DNA of 64,000 nt from Coriobacteriaceae bacterium (GTDB taxonomy: Bacteria > Actinomycetota > Coriobacteriia > Coriobacteriales > Coriobacteriaceae). Every line of letters begins with the position of its first letter. The first letter of the stretch is position 1. This document shows, piece after piece, positions 18,093 to 27,089 of this stretch. Under the pieces are notes generated by a model. It made no database searches. It had not been told where the DNA came from and was given only the letters and a program-made list of their open reading frames with translations. A program made the position numbers and the translations under genes. Location of the stretch: contig CABOHA010000001.1 in the NCBI GenBank assembly GCA_902399975.1, positions 645,397 through 709,396 on the forward strand. The letters are read 5' to 3'.

Positions 18093-18695
18093 CTAGCGCA
18101 CCAGTTTGCCAAACTGAATGGCGCGAACAATGAGCGTCACGCCAAACACCAGCAGCGCGGCACCGCTAAAGATGACGAGCATCTTGGCCGACCACAGCGG
18201 ATAGATAAACACGAACATGCCGGCGATGATGGAAAGTGCGCCGCTCAGGATAGCGAGGGCGCGGTTGGACGAAAGCTCGGACTCCAGAATGGACATGACA
18301 CCTTCGACAATCCAGCCAAAGCCGGCCACGATAACCACCATCGTGGTGAGCGTCGCGGTCGAGAAGGCCTGGTTGCGCAGGATTATGACGCCGCCCAAGA
18401 TAATGAGTAGGTTGGAGATGATGCTCGTCACGCGCCAGCCGGTGGGCAGCAGCGGCTCAAAAATGGCAGTGAATAGTCTGATGGCAGCAGTGATTACAAA
18501 GTAAAAACCCAGGACAGTCGTCAAAAAGACGAGGGACTTGGCAGGTGCAAAAAGCAGCGCGATACCAGCAATGAGTGCTAAGACGCCCGTGATGGCGTAG
18601 ATCCAGCGTACGGCCTTGACGGCTTTGCCCGCCATGCTTTTCTCGTCAAATCCAAACTGGCTCGATTTTTGATCATCGTTCTTAAAGATGCCCAT
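18093..18695 (-). CDS. HdeD-like membrane protein (DUF308)
   Basis: A 200-residue protein with six hydrophobic spans in three repeated pairs, typical of DUF308/HdeD. The soluble N-terminus is about 30 residues long. HdeD of E. coli is linked to acid resistance, but the family's role is generally unknown. ATG 18695 was chosen because AAAGGAGA precedes it; the reading frame stays open another 42 codons upstream with Ser/Pro/Gly-rich, non-family sequence. It is the first gene of the pair with YaiI. Confidence 0.85.
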   Translation of the reverse strand: MGIFKNDDQKSSQFGFDEKSMAGKAVKAVRWIYAITGVLALIAGIALLFAPAKSLVFLTTVLGFYFVITAAIRLFTAIFEPLLPTGWRVTSIISNLLIILGGVIILRNQAFSTATLTTMVVIVAGFGWIVEGVMSILESELSSNRALAILSGALSIIAGMFVFIYPLWSAKMLVIFSGAALLVFGVTLIVRAIQFGKLVR

Positions 18696-18882
18696 AAGTC
18701 TCCTTTCCGTGCGGCGTAAGCCTTGATCGTTACAACCAGTATCCCCTAAGGGCGCTGACGTATGGGTCGGGGAGGGCGAAACGTAACCCAAAGGCCCCGA
18801 ATTGTTTCCGTTGTTCCCCACGTCGCGATTTTCTATTCAACAGGTGTAGAACATTGCAGCCCTGTTCGTTATTGCCTACGTT

Positions 18883-18901
18883 TTAGGTTAGATTTTCCTA
18901 A
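18883..18901 (+). promoter_or_regulatory. DtxR/IdeR-like iron box
   Basis: The 19 bases TTAGGTTAGATTTTCCTAA match the published DtxR/IdeR consensus half-site TTAGGTTAG exactly on the left and CCTAA on the right, about 15 of 19 overall. They lie 29-47 bases before the nitroreductase start, in operator position. The regulator could be the DtxR-type protein at 9958-10335. Confidence 0.55.
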
Positions 18902-18929
18902 GGACAATTGGCTTGTATTGGGGGTCCCT

Positions 18930-19601
18930 ATGAACGAAGCAGTTCCCGAGGCACCGTCGAGTGTCGAATCGATGGCAAAGCAAGGTTGCGAAAAGCTTGG
19001 CCTGGACACGTTTGACGCGCTGGTCCGCCGCGCCCGTACGTGCCGCCGTTTTGACGAGTCCATGCGCGTGCCGCGCGAGTTTTTGCTCGAGCTGGCGGAA
19101 CTGGCGCACCTGGCTCCCTGCGGCGCCAATGCTCAGCGTCTGCGTTTTCATGTGGTGAGCGGTGCCGAGGATTGCGCGCGTGTATTTGATGAGCTTGCAT
19201 GGGCCGGCGCGCTTAAGGATTGGTCGGGTCCTGCCGAGGGCGAGCGTCCGACCGGCTACATCGCGATTCTTGCCGAGCGCGCTGTTCCGGGTAAGCCCGC
19301 CGCGCCCATCACCGAGGTCGACACGGGCATTGCCGCGCAGACGATGATGCTCGCCGCTCGCAGCGCCACGCCCGAGGTGGCAGCCTGCATGTTCAAGGCC
19401 TTTACGCCCCACGCGATCGATGCTATGGGGCTCGATAACGACAAGTATGAGCTCAAGCTGATCATGGCTTTTGGCGTGCCGGCCGAGACGCAGATGATCG
19501 ATGCGATCGATTCCAACCCCGACGGCTCAATTAATTACTGGCGTGACGATGCGCAGGTGCACCACGTACCCAAGCGCCCGCTCGCCGACGTGCTGGTGTA
19601 G
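18930..19601 (+). CDS. Nitroreductase family protein
   Basis: A 223-residue FMN-dependent oxidoreductase-like protein. The RRARTCRRFDESMRVPREFL segment near residue 30 and the APCGANAQRLRF flavin-binding segment near 62-74 are characteristic. The ITEVDTGIAAQTMMLAA helix also matches the family. It probably reduces nitro or quinone compounds with NAD(P)H; the physiological substrate is unknown. ATG 18930 follows a G-rich stretch. The DtxR-like box upstream suggests iron-dependent expression. Confidence 0.85.
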   Translation: MNEAVPEAPSSVESMAKQGCEKLGLDTFDALVRRARTCRRFDESMRVPREFLLELAELAHLAPCGANAQRLRFHVVSGAEDCARVFDELAWAGALKDWSGPAEGERPTGYIAILAERAVPGKPAAPITEVDTGIAAQTMMLAARSATPEVAACMFKAFTPHAIDAMGLDNDKYELKLIMAFGVPAETQMIDAIDSNPDGSINYWRDDAQVHHVPKRPLADVLV

Positions 19602-19633
19602 CTGAGCGTCACCGCGGCGTGATCAGACGGTAA

Positions 19634-19668
19634 ACCACCACAAAGGTGCCTGTCCCCTTTGTGGTGGT
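19634..19668 (-). repeat. 35-bp palindromic repeat, copy 2
   Basis: Perfect consensus arms (ACCACCACAAAGG and its complement) around the core TGCCTGTCC, so the GGGGACAG reading is on the minus strand. It ends 16 bases before the start of the next gene, directly against its ribosome-binding site. Confidence 0.9.
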
Positions 19669-19683
19669 ACGAGGGGAGAGCGT

Positions 19684-20226
19684 GTGGCAGATCTGTATTT
19701 GGTGCGGCATGGGCAGACTGAGCTCAATGTGCAGAGCATTTTGCAGGGCTGGCACGATTCGCCGCTTACGGCGCGCGGGCGCGAGCAGGCGCTGACGGCG
19801 CGTACGGCGTTTGCGGCGCGTGGCGTGGCCTTTGATCATGTGTATTCCTCGCCGTTGGGCCGGGCGCGGCATACGGCCGAGCTTATCGTTGGCGAGGGCC
19901 GTTCCATTGAGCTGGTCGATGACCTGCGTGAGTGGCATTTTGGCTCGCTGGAGGGCACATCAAATCGCGAGATGCCGCCGCAGCCCTGGGGCGATTATCC
20001 GGTGGCCTTTGGCGGCGAGTCGGAAGTGCAGCTTCAGTCGCGCATGGTCGCGGCGCTGTCCCGTATTATGGCCCGGCCGCAGCACGACTGCGTGCTGGCG
20101 GTTTCCCACGGCTCAGCCTGCCAGGAGTTTCTTGAGTATGTGACTGGCGGGGGAGAGCTACCCGACAACGGTGCCGTGCTTCATTTTGGCTATTGCGACG
20201 GGGCGTTTTCGCTCTTGGGTTGGTAA
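19684..20226 (+). CDS. Histidine phosphatase family protein 1
   Basis: A 180-residue phosphoglycerate-mutase-like phosphatase. LYLVRHGQTELN holds the catalytic RHG, YSSPLGRARHTAE follows, and the second catalytic His is in LAVSHGSACQEF. Translation starts at GTG 19684 behind GGGGAGAG. It is followed 17 bases later by a close paralogue, so the pair arose by tandem duplication. Substrates are unknown; relatives act on sugar phosphates or nucleotides. Confidence 0.9.
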   Translation: MADLYLVRHGQTELNVQSILQGWHDSPLTARGREQALTARTAFAARGVAFDHVYSSPLGRARHTAELIVGEGRSIELVDDLREWHFGSLEGTSNREMPPQPWGDYPVAFGGESEVQLQSRMVAALSRIMARPQHDCVLAVSHGSACQEFLEYVTGGGELPDNGAVLHFGYCDGAFSLLGW

Positions 20227-20243
20227 CGAACGAAAGGACCCCT

Positions 20244-20879
20244 ATGAATAAAGATCTGTATCTGGTCCGTCATGGACAGACGATATACAACCTTAAGCGT
20301 ATCATTCAGGGGTGGAGTGACTCGCCGCTTACGCAGTTGGGTTGCGACCAGGCGGCGCGCGCCGGCATGTTTTTACGTGCGCGCGGCATTGAGCCCGATC
20401 ATGCCTACACCTCTACGCTTCATCGCACCGAGCAGACTATCGCCAACTTGTGGCCGGGCTTGGCGTACGAGCGCCTGGACGGCCTGCGTGAGTGGTTCTT
20501 TGGCGACTTTGAGGCCGAGCGCGTGATGCTTATGCCCGAGCGCCCGTGGCGCGACTTCTATCGGCAGTTTGGCGGCGAGGGCCAGATGCAGGTGCGCGAG
20601 CGCATGGTGACGACGCTGACCGATCTTATGCGACGCCCGGACCATTCGTGCGTGCTCGCGGTGAGCCACGGGTCGGCCATCAAGGAGTTTTTGGATCACG
20701 TGAAGGGCACGGAGGCCGACGAGCGCGAGCGCGTGCCGGGCAACTGCTCGGTGCTGCATTTCGTGTTTGACGATACGACCGATACGTTTGAACTGGTTGA
20801 GATCTTTACGCAGGAAGACTACGCGCGCGAGCTGGGGCTTGAGCCGCTCGTGGCTGCCGCGGGTCCGCAGCGCGGGTAG
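20244..20879 (+). CDS. Histidine phosphatase family protein 2
   Basis: A 211-residue paralogue of the preceding gene: LYLVRHGQTIYN, YTSTLHRTEQT, REWFFGDFEAE and LAVSHGSAIKEF align with its motifs. It has a 30-residue C-terminal extension. Start ATG 20244 follows GAAAGGACC. It is co-transcribed with copy 1 and followed by a strong terminator at 20926. The specificity is unknown. Confidence 0.9.
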   Translation: MNKDLYLVRHGQTIYNLKRIIQGWSDSPLTQLGCDQAARAGMFLRARGIEPDHAYTSTLHRTEQTIANLWPGLAYERLDGLREWFFGDFEAERVMLMPERPWRDFYRQFGGEGQMQVRERMVTTLTDLMRRPDHSCVLAVSHGSAIKEFLDHVKGTEADERERVPGNCSVLHFVFDDTTDTFELVEIFTQEDYARELGLEPLVAAAGPQRG

Positions 20880-20925
20880 TTTGGGCGTGGCGGTGCGGGT
20901 CGCCGACTTACTTCTCGACGCAAAA

Positions 20926-20971
20926 GGGGCGGAGATGCATGTACCTGCTGCATCTCCGCCCCCTGTTTGTT
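20926..20971 (+). terminator. Terminator of the histidine phosphatase pair
   Basis: GGGGCGGAGATGCA pairs perfectly with TGCATCTCCGCCCC over a 9-base loop and is followed by TGTTTGTT. It lies 47 bases after the stop and also faces the converging DUF1015-like gene. Confidence 0.85.
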
Positions 20972-21007
20972 GAGCTGCCGATTTTTGTGCTGGGCGGTCT
21001 GGTCTTG

Positions 21008-21691
21008 CTAGAACCGTGAGACCTGGTGAGTGAGCAGACCCGTCGGAACCTGCGGCGCGCTGCCGCTGACCTGCGCGGCGGGGAACAGCACGGCTACAGC
21101 AAAGTTGAACGGCTCTTTGCCAGAGTAGGCGCCGGCAGCGCGGGCCTCGTCGGCCAGAATCTGCGATGCCCCAGCCAGTGCGGCGACATAGGCGGAGTCA
21201 CCGGCGAACACCGGGTCGGGCGCCTGATCGAGCATGGCACGGATGGCGGCAACGGCGTCCTCGCGCTTGACCTCCCACACGCGATGTGTGACGCCCGCGG
21301 GGTCGGTGACGGCGTAGAGCGACGCGCCCTCTTTGGCGGCGCCCAGGATGATATCCATGACGGGCGAGGCCTCGTAGGCGAGCGACACGGGGCGCGGCTG
21401 CACCTTGAGCTCGGCGATCGCGCGCGCGGCGGCGGCCACGTCGGCGCTGGCATCGCCCTTGCCGTCCGCAAGTACACTCGTCGGGCAGATCGCCACGACA
21501 CCCGTCACGCGTCCCGGCTCGCCCGAGCATTCGTACACGTAATACGCCGCACCCGGGTCCTTGAGCATCAGGCCATCGGCAAGGGCTCCGCGCAGAGCAT
21601 CGTTGCCGCTCAGGATGCTGCCCATTGCAGGCAGCGCCTCGAGTACGCGGTCCTGAGCCGGGCGGATGCAGGGAAACGGAAGTGCTTTCAT
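21008..21691 (-). CDS. Short DUF1015-like protein
   Basis: A 227-residue protein I relate to DUF1015 by order of segments. These are MKALPFPCIRP at the start, YYVYECSG, a GVVAICP strand, SLYAVTDPAGVTHRVWEV, DPVFAGDSAYVAALAGA and NFAVAVLFPAAQV. Full members are about 400 residues and carry ADGHHR where this one has AGDSAY, so it is shortened and lacks the conserved centre. The function of the family is poorly known. It appears monocistronic; its ATG is 40 bases from the end of the next minus-strand gene. Confidence 0.6.
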   Translation of the reverse strand: MKALPFPCIRPAQDRVLEALPAMGSILSGNDALRGALADGLMLKDPGAAYYVYECSGEPGRVTGVVAICPTSVLADGKGDASADVAAAARAIAELKVQPRPVSLAYEASPVMDIILGAAKEGASLYAVTDPAGVTHRVWEVKREDAVAAIRAMLDQAPDPVFAGDSAYVAALAGASQILADEARAAGAYSGKEPFNFAVAVLFPAAQVSGSAPQVPTGLLTHQVSRF

Positions 21692-21730
21692 GGGCGGTCC
21701 TAACGCACGAGTCGGTTTGTTCGCGGCTTA

Positions 21731-22951
21731 TTATGCCCCAACTTGGCCGCTTGCGTCCCAGAGCACGTTATCGGCGAGCGCGATTAGCACCTGCTGACAA
21801 CGAACGATATCGGCATGGGGCACATATTCGTTGGGCTTGTGTGCGAGCGCGAGCGACCCGGGACCGTAGCTCATGCAATTGCGGTTGCCTGTCTTGCCGG
21901 CAATGACGGCGGTGTCGGTGTAGCCGGTAAAGAAGCCGACGGTCGTGTCCGCGTCCGTCACGTCATCGGCGGCACGCTTGAGCGCTGCTAGAAGGGGAGG
22001 GTTCGGGTCGCGCTCGATGGCGGGGCGGTCGCCCGTCACGGTGTAGCTGCCATGGCAACCGGGAACGGCGGCTTCGGCGACGGCGATGGCCTGCTCTACC
22101 ATGCGCGTCGCGGCGGCCGTATCGGTCGGCGGGGTCAGACGCATGTCGACCCAGACTTTGGCGCGGTCGGGCACGACATAGGGGCGATATCCGCCCTCGA
22201 TTTGGCCAAACGTGATGGTCGAAGACCCCAGTTCATCGTGCGCGGGCAGCGCCACAAACACGCGACGGAGCGAACACACGACCTCGGCCATGGCGGCGAC
22301 GGCATCCGCGCCCTTCCACGGCTGGCTCGCATGCGCCGTTACGCCAGCCATTTCAATCTCGAACCACGTGCGCCCCTTGTGCGCCACCTGAATCTGTCCG
22401 TCGGTGGGTTCGGTGTCCAGCACCCATTCACGCGAGCCGACCCAGCCGGCATCGATCGCGGCCTCTGAGCCGCGCATAAAGTCTTCCTCGTCGACCGAGC
22501 AGATGAGCGAAAAGCCGCGGCGGGGCAACGCGCCATCCGCCGCCACGCGCTCGAGCGTATGGATCAGTGCGGCAATAGCGCAGGCCAGGCCACCCTTCAT
22601 ATCGCAGGCACCGCGGCCATAGAGTTTATCGTCGCGCACAACCGCCCCAAGCGGTGCGATGTCTGCGTCCCAGCCATCGCCCAAGGTGACGGTATCCATG
22701 TGGCAGATATAGATCAGCCGCGGCTCGTCGCTTTGGCCCGGCACGGTGACTTTAAGGTTGCGGCGCCCGGGCAGCACTTCGAGCTCCTCAATCTGCACGG
22801 CATCGAGCGCAGAACTATCAAGTTGTGCCAGCTGCTGCTCAATGAGCCTCTTAATGAAGCGCTCAATTTCATCCTCATACGCGCCCGGGTCTGAGCTGTC
22901 GATCCGCACAAGCTCCTGCGCAAGCCGCCAGGCAAAGTCCTCATCAACCAT
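21731..22951 (-). CDS. M20 family peptidase (ArgE/DapE-type)
   Basis: A 406-residue metallopeptidase. YICHMDTVTLGDGW holds the first metal His and Asp, YGRGACDMKGG the bridging Asp, and SVDEEDFMRGS the catalytic Glu pair. The dimerisation domain contains the TAHASQPWKGADA segment of ArgE/DapE-type enzymes, which deacylate N-acyl amino acids. ATG 22951 is preferred to an upstream TTG at 22981. Arginine or lysine pathway neighbours are absent, so a salvage or peptidase role is as likely as biosynthesis. Confidence 0.87.
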   Translation of the reverse strand: MVDEDFAWRLAQELVRIDSSDPGAYEDEIERFIKRLIEQQLAQLDSSALDAVQIEELEVLPGRRNLKVTVPGQSDEPRLIYICHMDTVTLGDGWDADIAPLGAVVRDDKLYGRGACDMKGGLACAIAALIHTLERVAADGALPRRGFSLICSVDEEDFMRGSEAAIDAGWVGSREWVLDTEPTDGQIQVAHKGRTWFEIEMAGVTAHASQPWKGADAVAAMAEVVCSLRRVFVALPAHDELGSSTITFGQIEGGYRPYVVPDRAKVWVDMRLTPPTDTAAATRMVEQAIAVAEAAVPGCHGSYTVTGDRPAIERDPNPPLLAALKRAADDVTDADTTVGFFTGYTDTAVIAGKTGNRNCMSYGPGSLALAHKPNEYVPHADIVRCQQVLIALADNVLWDASGQVGA

Positions 22952-23105
22952 ATGCAACCTCACAATCAGTTTGCTTTCCAAACCGATTGTAAGCCTCCTG
23001 AGAGATCCGCGACGTGGGCGTGGCAGTATTTACCGTTCGCAGGCCGAGCCAGCGCGTTTGCCGTCCGAGCGGGTTCACAAGCGACGCAGCGGGTACGTAC
23101 CCTTC

Positions 23106-24155
23106 ATGGACGACATGCTGTGCGACATATCTTCCTTTCGGTATCACCGGATACCTCCACAGGTCTTGGCAATAATGCCGGACCTGCCCGATTCTGCGGA
23201 CGATCCGCGCAGGGAGCACCTATGTGAGCATCCGCTCGTCACGCATTTCCTGGGCACCCCGTTACACGTGTTGGCGCAGGGCAGCTGCGGACGTAAGGGC
23301 GATCGCATTGTCAGGCATGTTTGGAACGGGGAGAGGCCGTTTGATTCCGTGCGGCAGACGGAGTTTGGCCTCGATGTTGCGTCCCCACTCTTTACCCTGC
23401 TGACTCTGGCTTCCTCGGTCTCAAACGAGCGTCTAATCATGTGCATGTATGAGATGTGCGGCACCTTTGCCGTGTGCAAGATTGCGCCTCAGGTAAAGTC
23501 GGCACTTGAGCAGGCATATGGGAGCCGATGGAGTGACGCACGGTCGGGCTGGGAAAACGTAAAGGATGTCTCGGGGAATCCAACGGACTTGTGGAAACGA
23601 CCTCCCTTGATCGAGCTCTCTGAGCTTACAGAGTTCGTCGATAAGGTCCGGGGGCTCCGCGGCGCTAAAACGTTCATACGAGCCGCGAAATGCATTACGG
23701 GGGTGGCAGCATCGCCGCTCGAGGTCCAGGCTTCGATGCTGTTTGGCCTTACGAGGTTGCGCGGCGGCGAAGGGCTGAGCCTTACCAATAACGTTGAGAT
23801 TCGTATGACGCGCAGCGCCCGCCTGATTTCGGGGCTTGATAGGCGCTATGCCGATATCCTGCTGGCAAATAAGGACGGCAGTCGAGAGTGTCTGGTTGAA
23901 TGCCAAGGTAAAGCCATTCACGGATCCATTGAATCCAAGATCTCGGACTCCGATCGAACGACGGCCTTGCAAGCCATGGGATATCCCGTCGTTCTGATGA
24001 CCTATGGTCAGCTGGCCGACTTCGATGCCTTCCGCGTGGTGATGGAGCTCATCATGTCCTATCTCGATGTGCCGCTGAAAGACAAGACGCCGCGACAGCA
24101 GGAGCTCGAACGGCGGCTTCGTGAGGAGATTTTTATCGATTGGGCAGGAATGTAG
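23106..24155 (+). CDS. Orphan AbiEi-like / Vsr-fold (DUF559-like) nuclease-domain protein 2
   Basis: A 349-residue distant paralogue of the protein at 13677-14867. Shared landmarks are the start (SSFRYHRIPP against SHTTSKAVYQ), SPLFTLLTLAS...MCMYEMCGTFAV, SPLEVQASM (Glu206), then Asp250, VECQGKAIHG (Glu265) and R284...MGYPVVLMTY. This fits an N-terminal AbiEi-like region plus a PD-(D/E)xK-like domain. The frame is open far upstream, but that part overlaps the divergent M20 gene; ATG 23106 fits the family start, although no ribosome site is seen (ATG 23115 is an alternative). No partner gene is present. Function is unknown. Confidence 0.6.
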   Translation: MDDMLCDISSFRYHRIPPQVLAIMPDLPDSADDPRREHLCEHPLVTHFLGTPLHVLAQGSCGRKGDRIVRHVWNGERPFDSVRQTEFGLDVASPLFTLLTLASSVSNERLIMCMYEMCGTFAVCKIAPQVKSALEQAYGSRWSDARSGWENVKDVSGNPTDLWKRPPLIELSELTEFVDKVRGLRGAKTFIRAAKCITGVAASPLEVQASMLFGLTRLRGGEGLSLTNNVEIRMTRSARLISGLDRRYADILLANKDGSRECLVECQGKAIHGSIESKISDSDRTTALQAMGYPVVLMTYGQLADFDAFRVVMELIMSYLDVPLKDKTPRQQELERRLREEIFIDWAGM

Positions 24156-24243
24156 CCGCGCGGGTGGAAAACGGTCGCGCGGACTAGAGTTTTGGTCACA
24201 AAAAGACTTATATTTCGCCTTGGAGGGGCCTTAAAAATGCTAT

Positions 24244-24400
24244 CTAGAATAAGTTGTTTCGGAAAATGGACAGTCAACTTACATTCGGCACATAGAGATC
24301 GATTTTTACCTACTAAAGTCCCTGATAAAGCTGTTTATCAAAGCGGGTGTGCTTAGCGACTTGAGCCTCACTATCGATTATCTGAAAAAACTTATTCTGG
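24244..24400. repeat. Long-range inverted repeat next to orphan nuclease-like gene 2
   Basis: Arms of 31 nt (24244-24274 and 24370-24400) match at about 25 positions, including AGAATAAGTT-N-TTTC. The 95-bp AT-rich centre contains TGATAAA-GCTG-TTTATCA. The element starts 88 bases after the nuclease-like gene. It is the main content of the gene-free stretch 24156-24502 together with the serA terminator. Confidence 0.65.
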
Positions 24401-24432
24401 GTATCATTTTAAAGTCGTCCGGAACAACAAAA

Positions 24433-24462
24433 TCGGCCCCCGTTTCGTGAAAACGGGGGCCG
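24433..24462 (-). terminator. Terminator of serCA
   Basis: TCGGCCCCCGTTT pairs with AAACGGGGGCCGA over a short CGTGA loop. On the minus strand it is followed by TTTTGTTGTT. It lies 40 bases after the serA stop. Confidence 0.85.
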
Positions 24463-24502
24463 AATGGGCTTCATGGCCTGCCTGGCAGGCTTGGCACCGG
24501 CG

Positions 24503-25666
24503 CTATTTGATCACACGCACGCGATACATCGACGGAATCTGCTTGAGAGCCTCGATGGTGCTGCTGTCCAGGTGCTCGTCGGTGTCGAACATAGTGTAGG
24601 CGTTCTCGCCAGCGGACTCGTTGGTCATGCGCTGCACGTTGGCGTTGTCCTTGGCGAGAATGGCCGCGATCTGGCCGATCATGTTGGGCACGTTGGCATG
24701 CAGGCAGGCAATGCGGCTTGCGGCGCGCGCCTTGCCCATGCTGCAGGCGGGGTAGTTGACGCTGTGCGCGATGTTGCCGTTTTCCAGGTAATCCTTGAGC
24801 TCGCTGATGGCCATGTCGGCGCAGTTGGCCTCGGCCTCGCCGGTGCCGGCGCCCGAATGCGTGGTGATAAACGTGTTGGGCATCTTGACGGTCTTGGGCG
24901 TGGCAAAGTCGCAGCTAAACCAGCTGAGCTTGCCCGCGCGCAGGGCGGCGTCGACGGCGTCCTCGTCAATGATGGTCTCGCGCGCGTAGTTGATGAGCAC
25001 GGCGTCCGGGGCCAGCAGGTCGATCTGCTCGGTGCTGATCATGCCGATGGTATCGGCCTTGCTGGGCACGTGCACGGTGAGGTAGTCGCAGCCGCGGCAC
25101 AGATCCTCGAGCGTGCCCACGCGCTGCACCTCGCGGCTCAGCACCCACGCGTGCTCGACGGAAATGAACGGATCGTAGCCGTAAACGTCCATGCCCAGGT
25201 CGACACAGGCGTTGGCGACCTTGGAGCCTACGTTGCCCAGGCCGATGACGCCGATGCGCTTGCCCTTGAGCTCGCGGCCCACAAAGGCCTTCTTGGCCTT
25301 CTCGGCATCGACCTGGATCTCGGGGTCGTCGGCGTTGTTGCGCACCCAGTTCATCGACTGCACGACGCCGCGGCTCGAAAGCACCAGCATGCCCAGGACG
25401 AGCTCCTTGACGGCGTTGCTGTTGGCACCGGGGGAGTTAAAGACGACGACGCCCTTTCTGGCGTACTCCTCGACGGGGATGTTGTTGACGCCGGCGCCGC
25501 AGCGGGCGATGGCGCGGATGCCCTCGGGCAGCTCGTAGCCGTGCAGGTCGGTGGAGCGCATCAGGATAGCGTCGGCCTCCTCGGCGGTGCCCACAAACTC
25601 GTAGCCCTCGCCAAACTCGACTTTGCCGTCTTTAGTGATGTCGTCGATGGTCTTAATCTTACGCAT
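24503..25666 (-). CDS. serA: D-3-phosphoglycerate dehydrogenase
   Basis: A 387-residue NAD-dependent enzyme that oxidises 3-phosphoglycerate, the first step of serine synthesis. The nucleotide-binding loop is GVIGLGNVG. LINYARE supplies the catalytic Arg and ITTHSGAGT the His. A C-terminal ACT domain (about 315-387, MIGQIAAIL) suggests serine feedback. Where E. coli SerA has TEP with the catalytic Glu, this protein reads DFATPKT, so the usual Glu is missing, as I recall for a short SerA subgroup. It lies 72 bases downstream of serC. Confidence 0.92.
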   Translation of the reverse strand: MRKIKTIDDITKDGKVEFGEGYEFVGTAEEADAILMRSTDLHGYELPEGIRAIARCGAGVNNIPVEEYARKGVVVFNSPGANSNAVKELVLGMLVLSSRGVVQSMNWVRNNADDPEIQVDAEKAKKAFVGRELKGKRIGVIGLGNVGSKVANACVDLGMDVYGYDPFISVEHAWVLSREVQRVGTLEDLCRGCDYLTVHVPSKADTIGMISTEQIDLLAPDAVLINYARETIIDEDAVDAALRAGKLSWFSCDFATPKTVKMPNTFITTHSGAGTGEAEANCADMAISELKDYLENGNIAHSVNYPACSMGKARAASRIACLHANVPNMIGQIAAILAKDNANVQRMTNESAGENAYTMFDTDEHLDSSTIEALKQIPSMYRVRVIK

Positions 25667-25738
25667 GGAAAAACTCCTTAGCAGGTTTTGATCTAAGCAG
25701 GGTGGTTTGAAGTGGCTGGTCGGCCCGCGGGTTGCGGG

Positions 25739-26863
<1,125 letters not shown>

Positions 26864-26997
26864 CTTCTAGTTCCCCTCGTAGTCGTTTGAACGTTCGGGA
26901 TACTTTAGCACAGTGGAGCGTCAGGCGCGACCGAATCACAGCAAAACCCGAGTGCGCCGCTATGATTTACAGGATGGTTACATGGGGGAGGGGTGCT

Positions 26998-27075
26998 TTA
27001 CTCCTCGGGCAAATCCAAATCTGCGAGCGAAGGCATGAGGTTCTCTAGGCGCTTGATTTCTTCGTCGCAAATTAG
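26998..27075 (-). pseudogene. 3' remnant of a lost gene
   Basis: The minus strand reads LICDEEIKRLENLMPSLADL and a few more residues, then TAA. This looks like a genuine acidic, helical C-terminus, but a stop codon precedes it and no start is present. It sits between the antiporter stop (27090) and serC. It is probably the tail of a deleted gene; a coincidental open stretch cannot be excluded. Confidence 0.35.
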
Positions 27076-27089
27076 CTAACCCCTGGCCG

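Noticed and set aside
24464..25681. 405-codon open frame on the + strand opposite serA
   Set aside because: It is an antisense shadow of a gene with clear serA motifs. Its residues are Ala/Gly/Val/His/Asp-rich, as expected from the reverse complement of GC-rich coding DNA.
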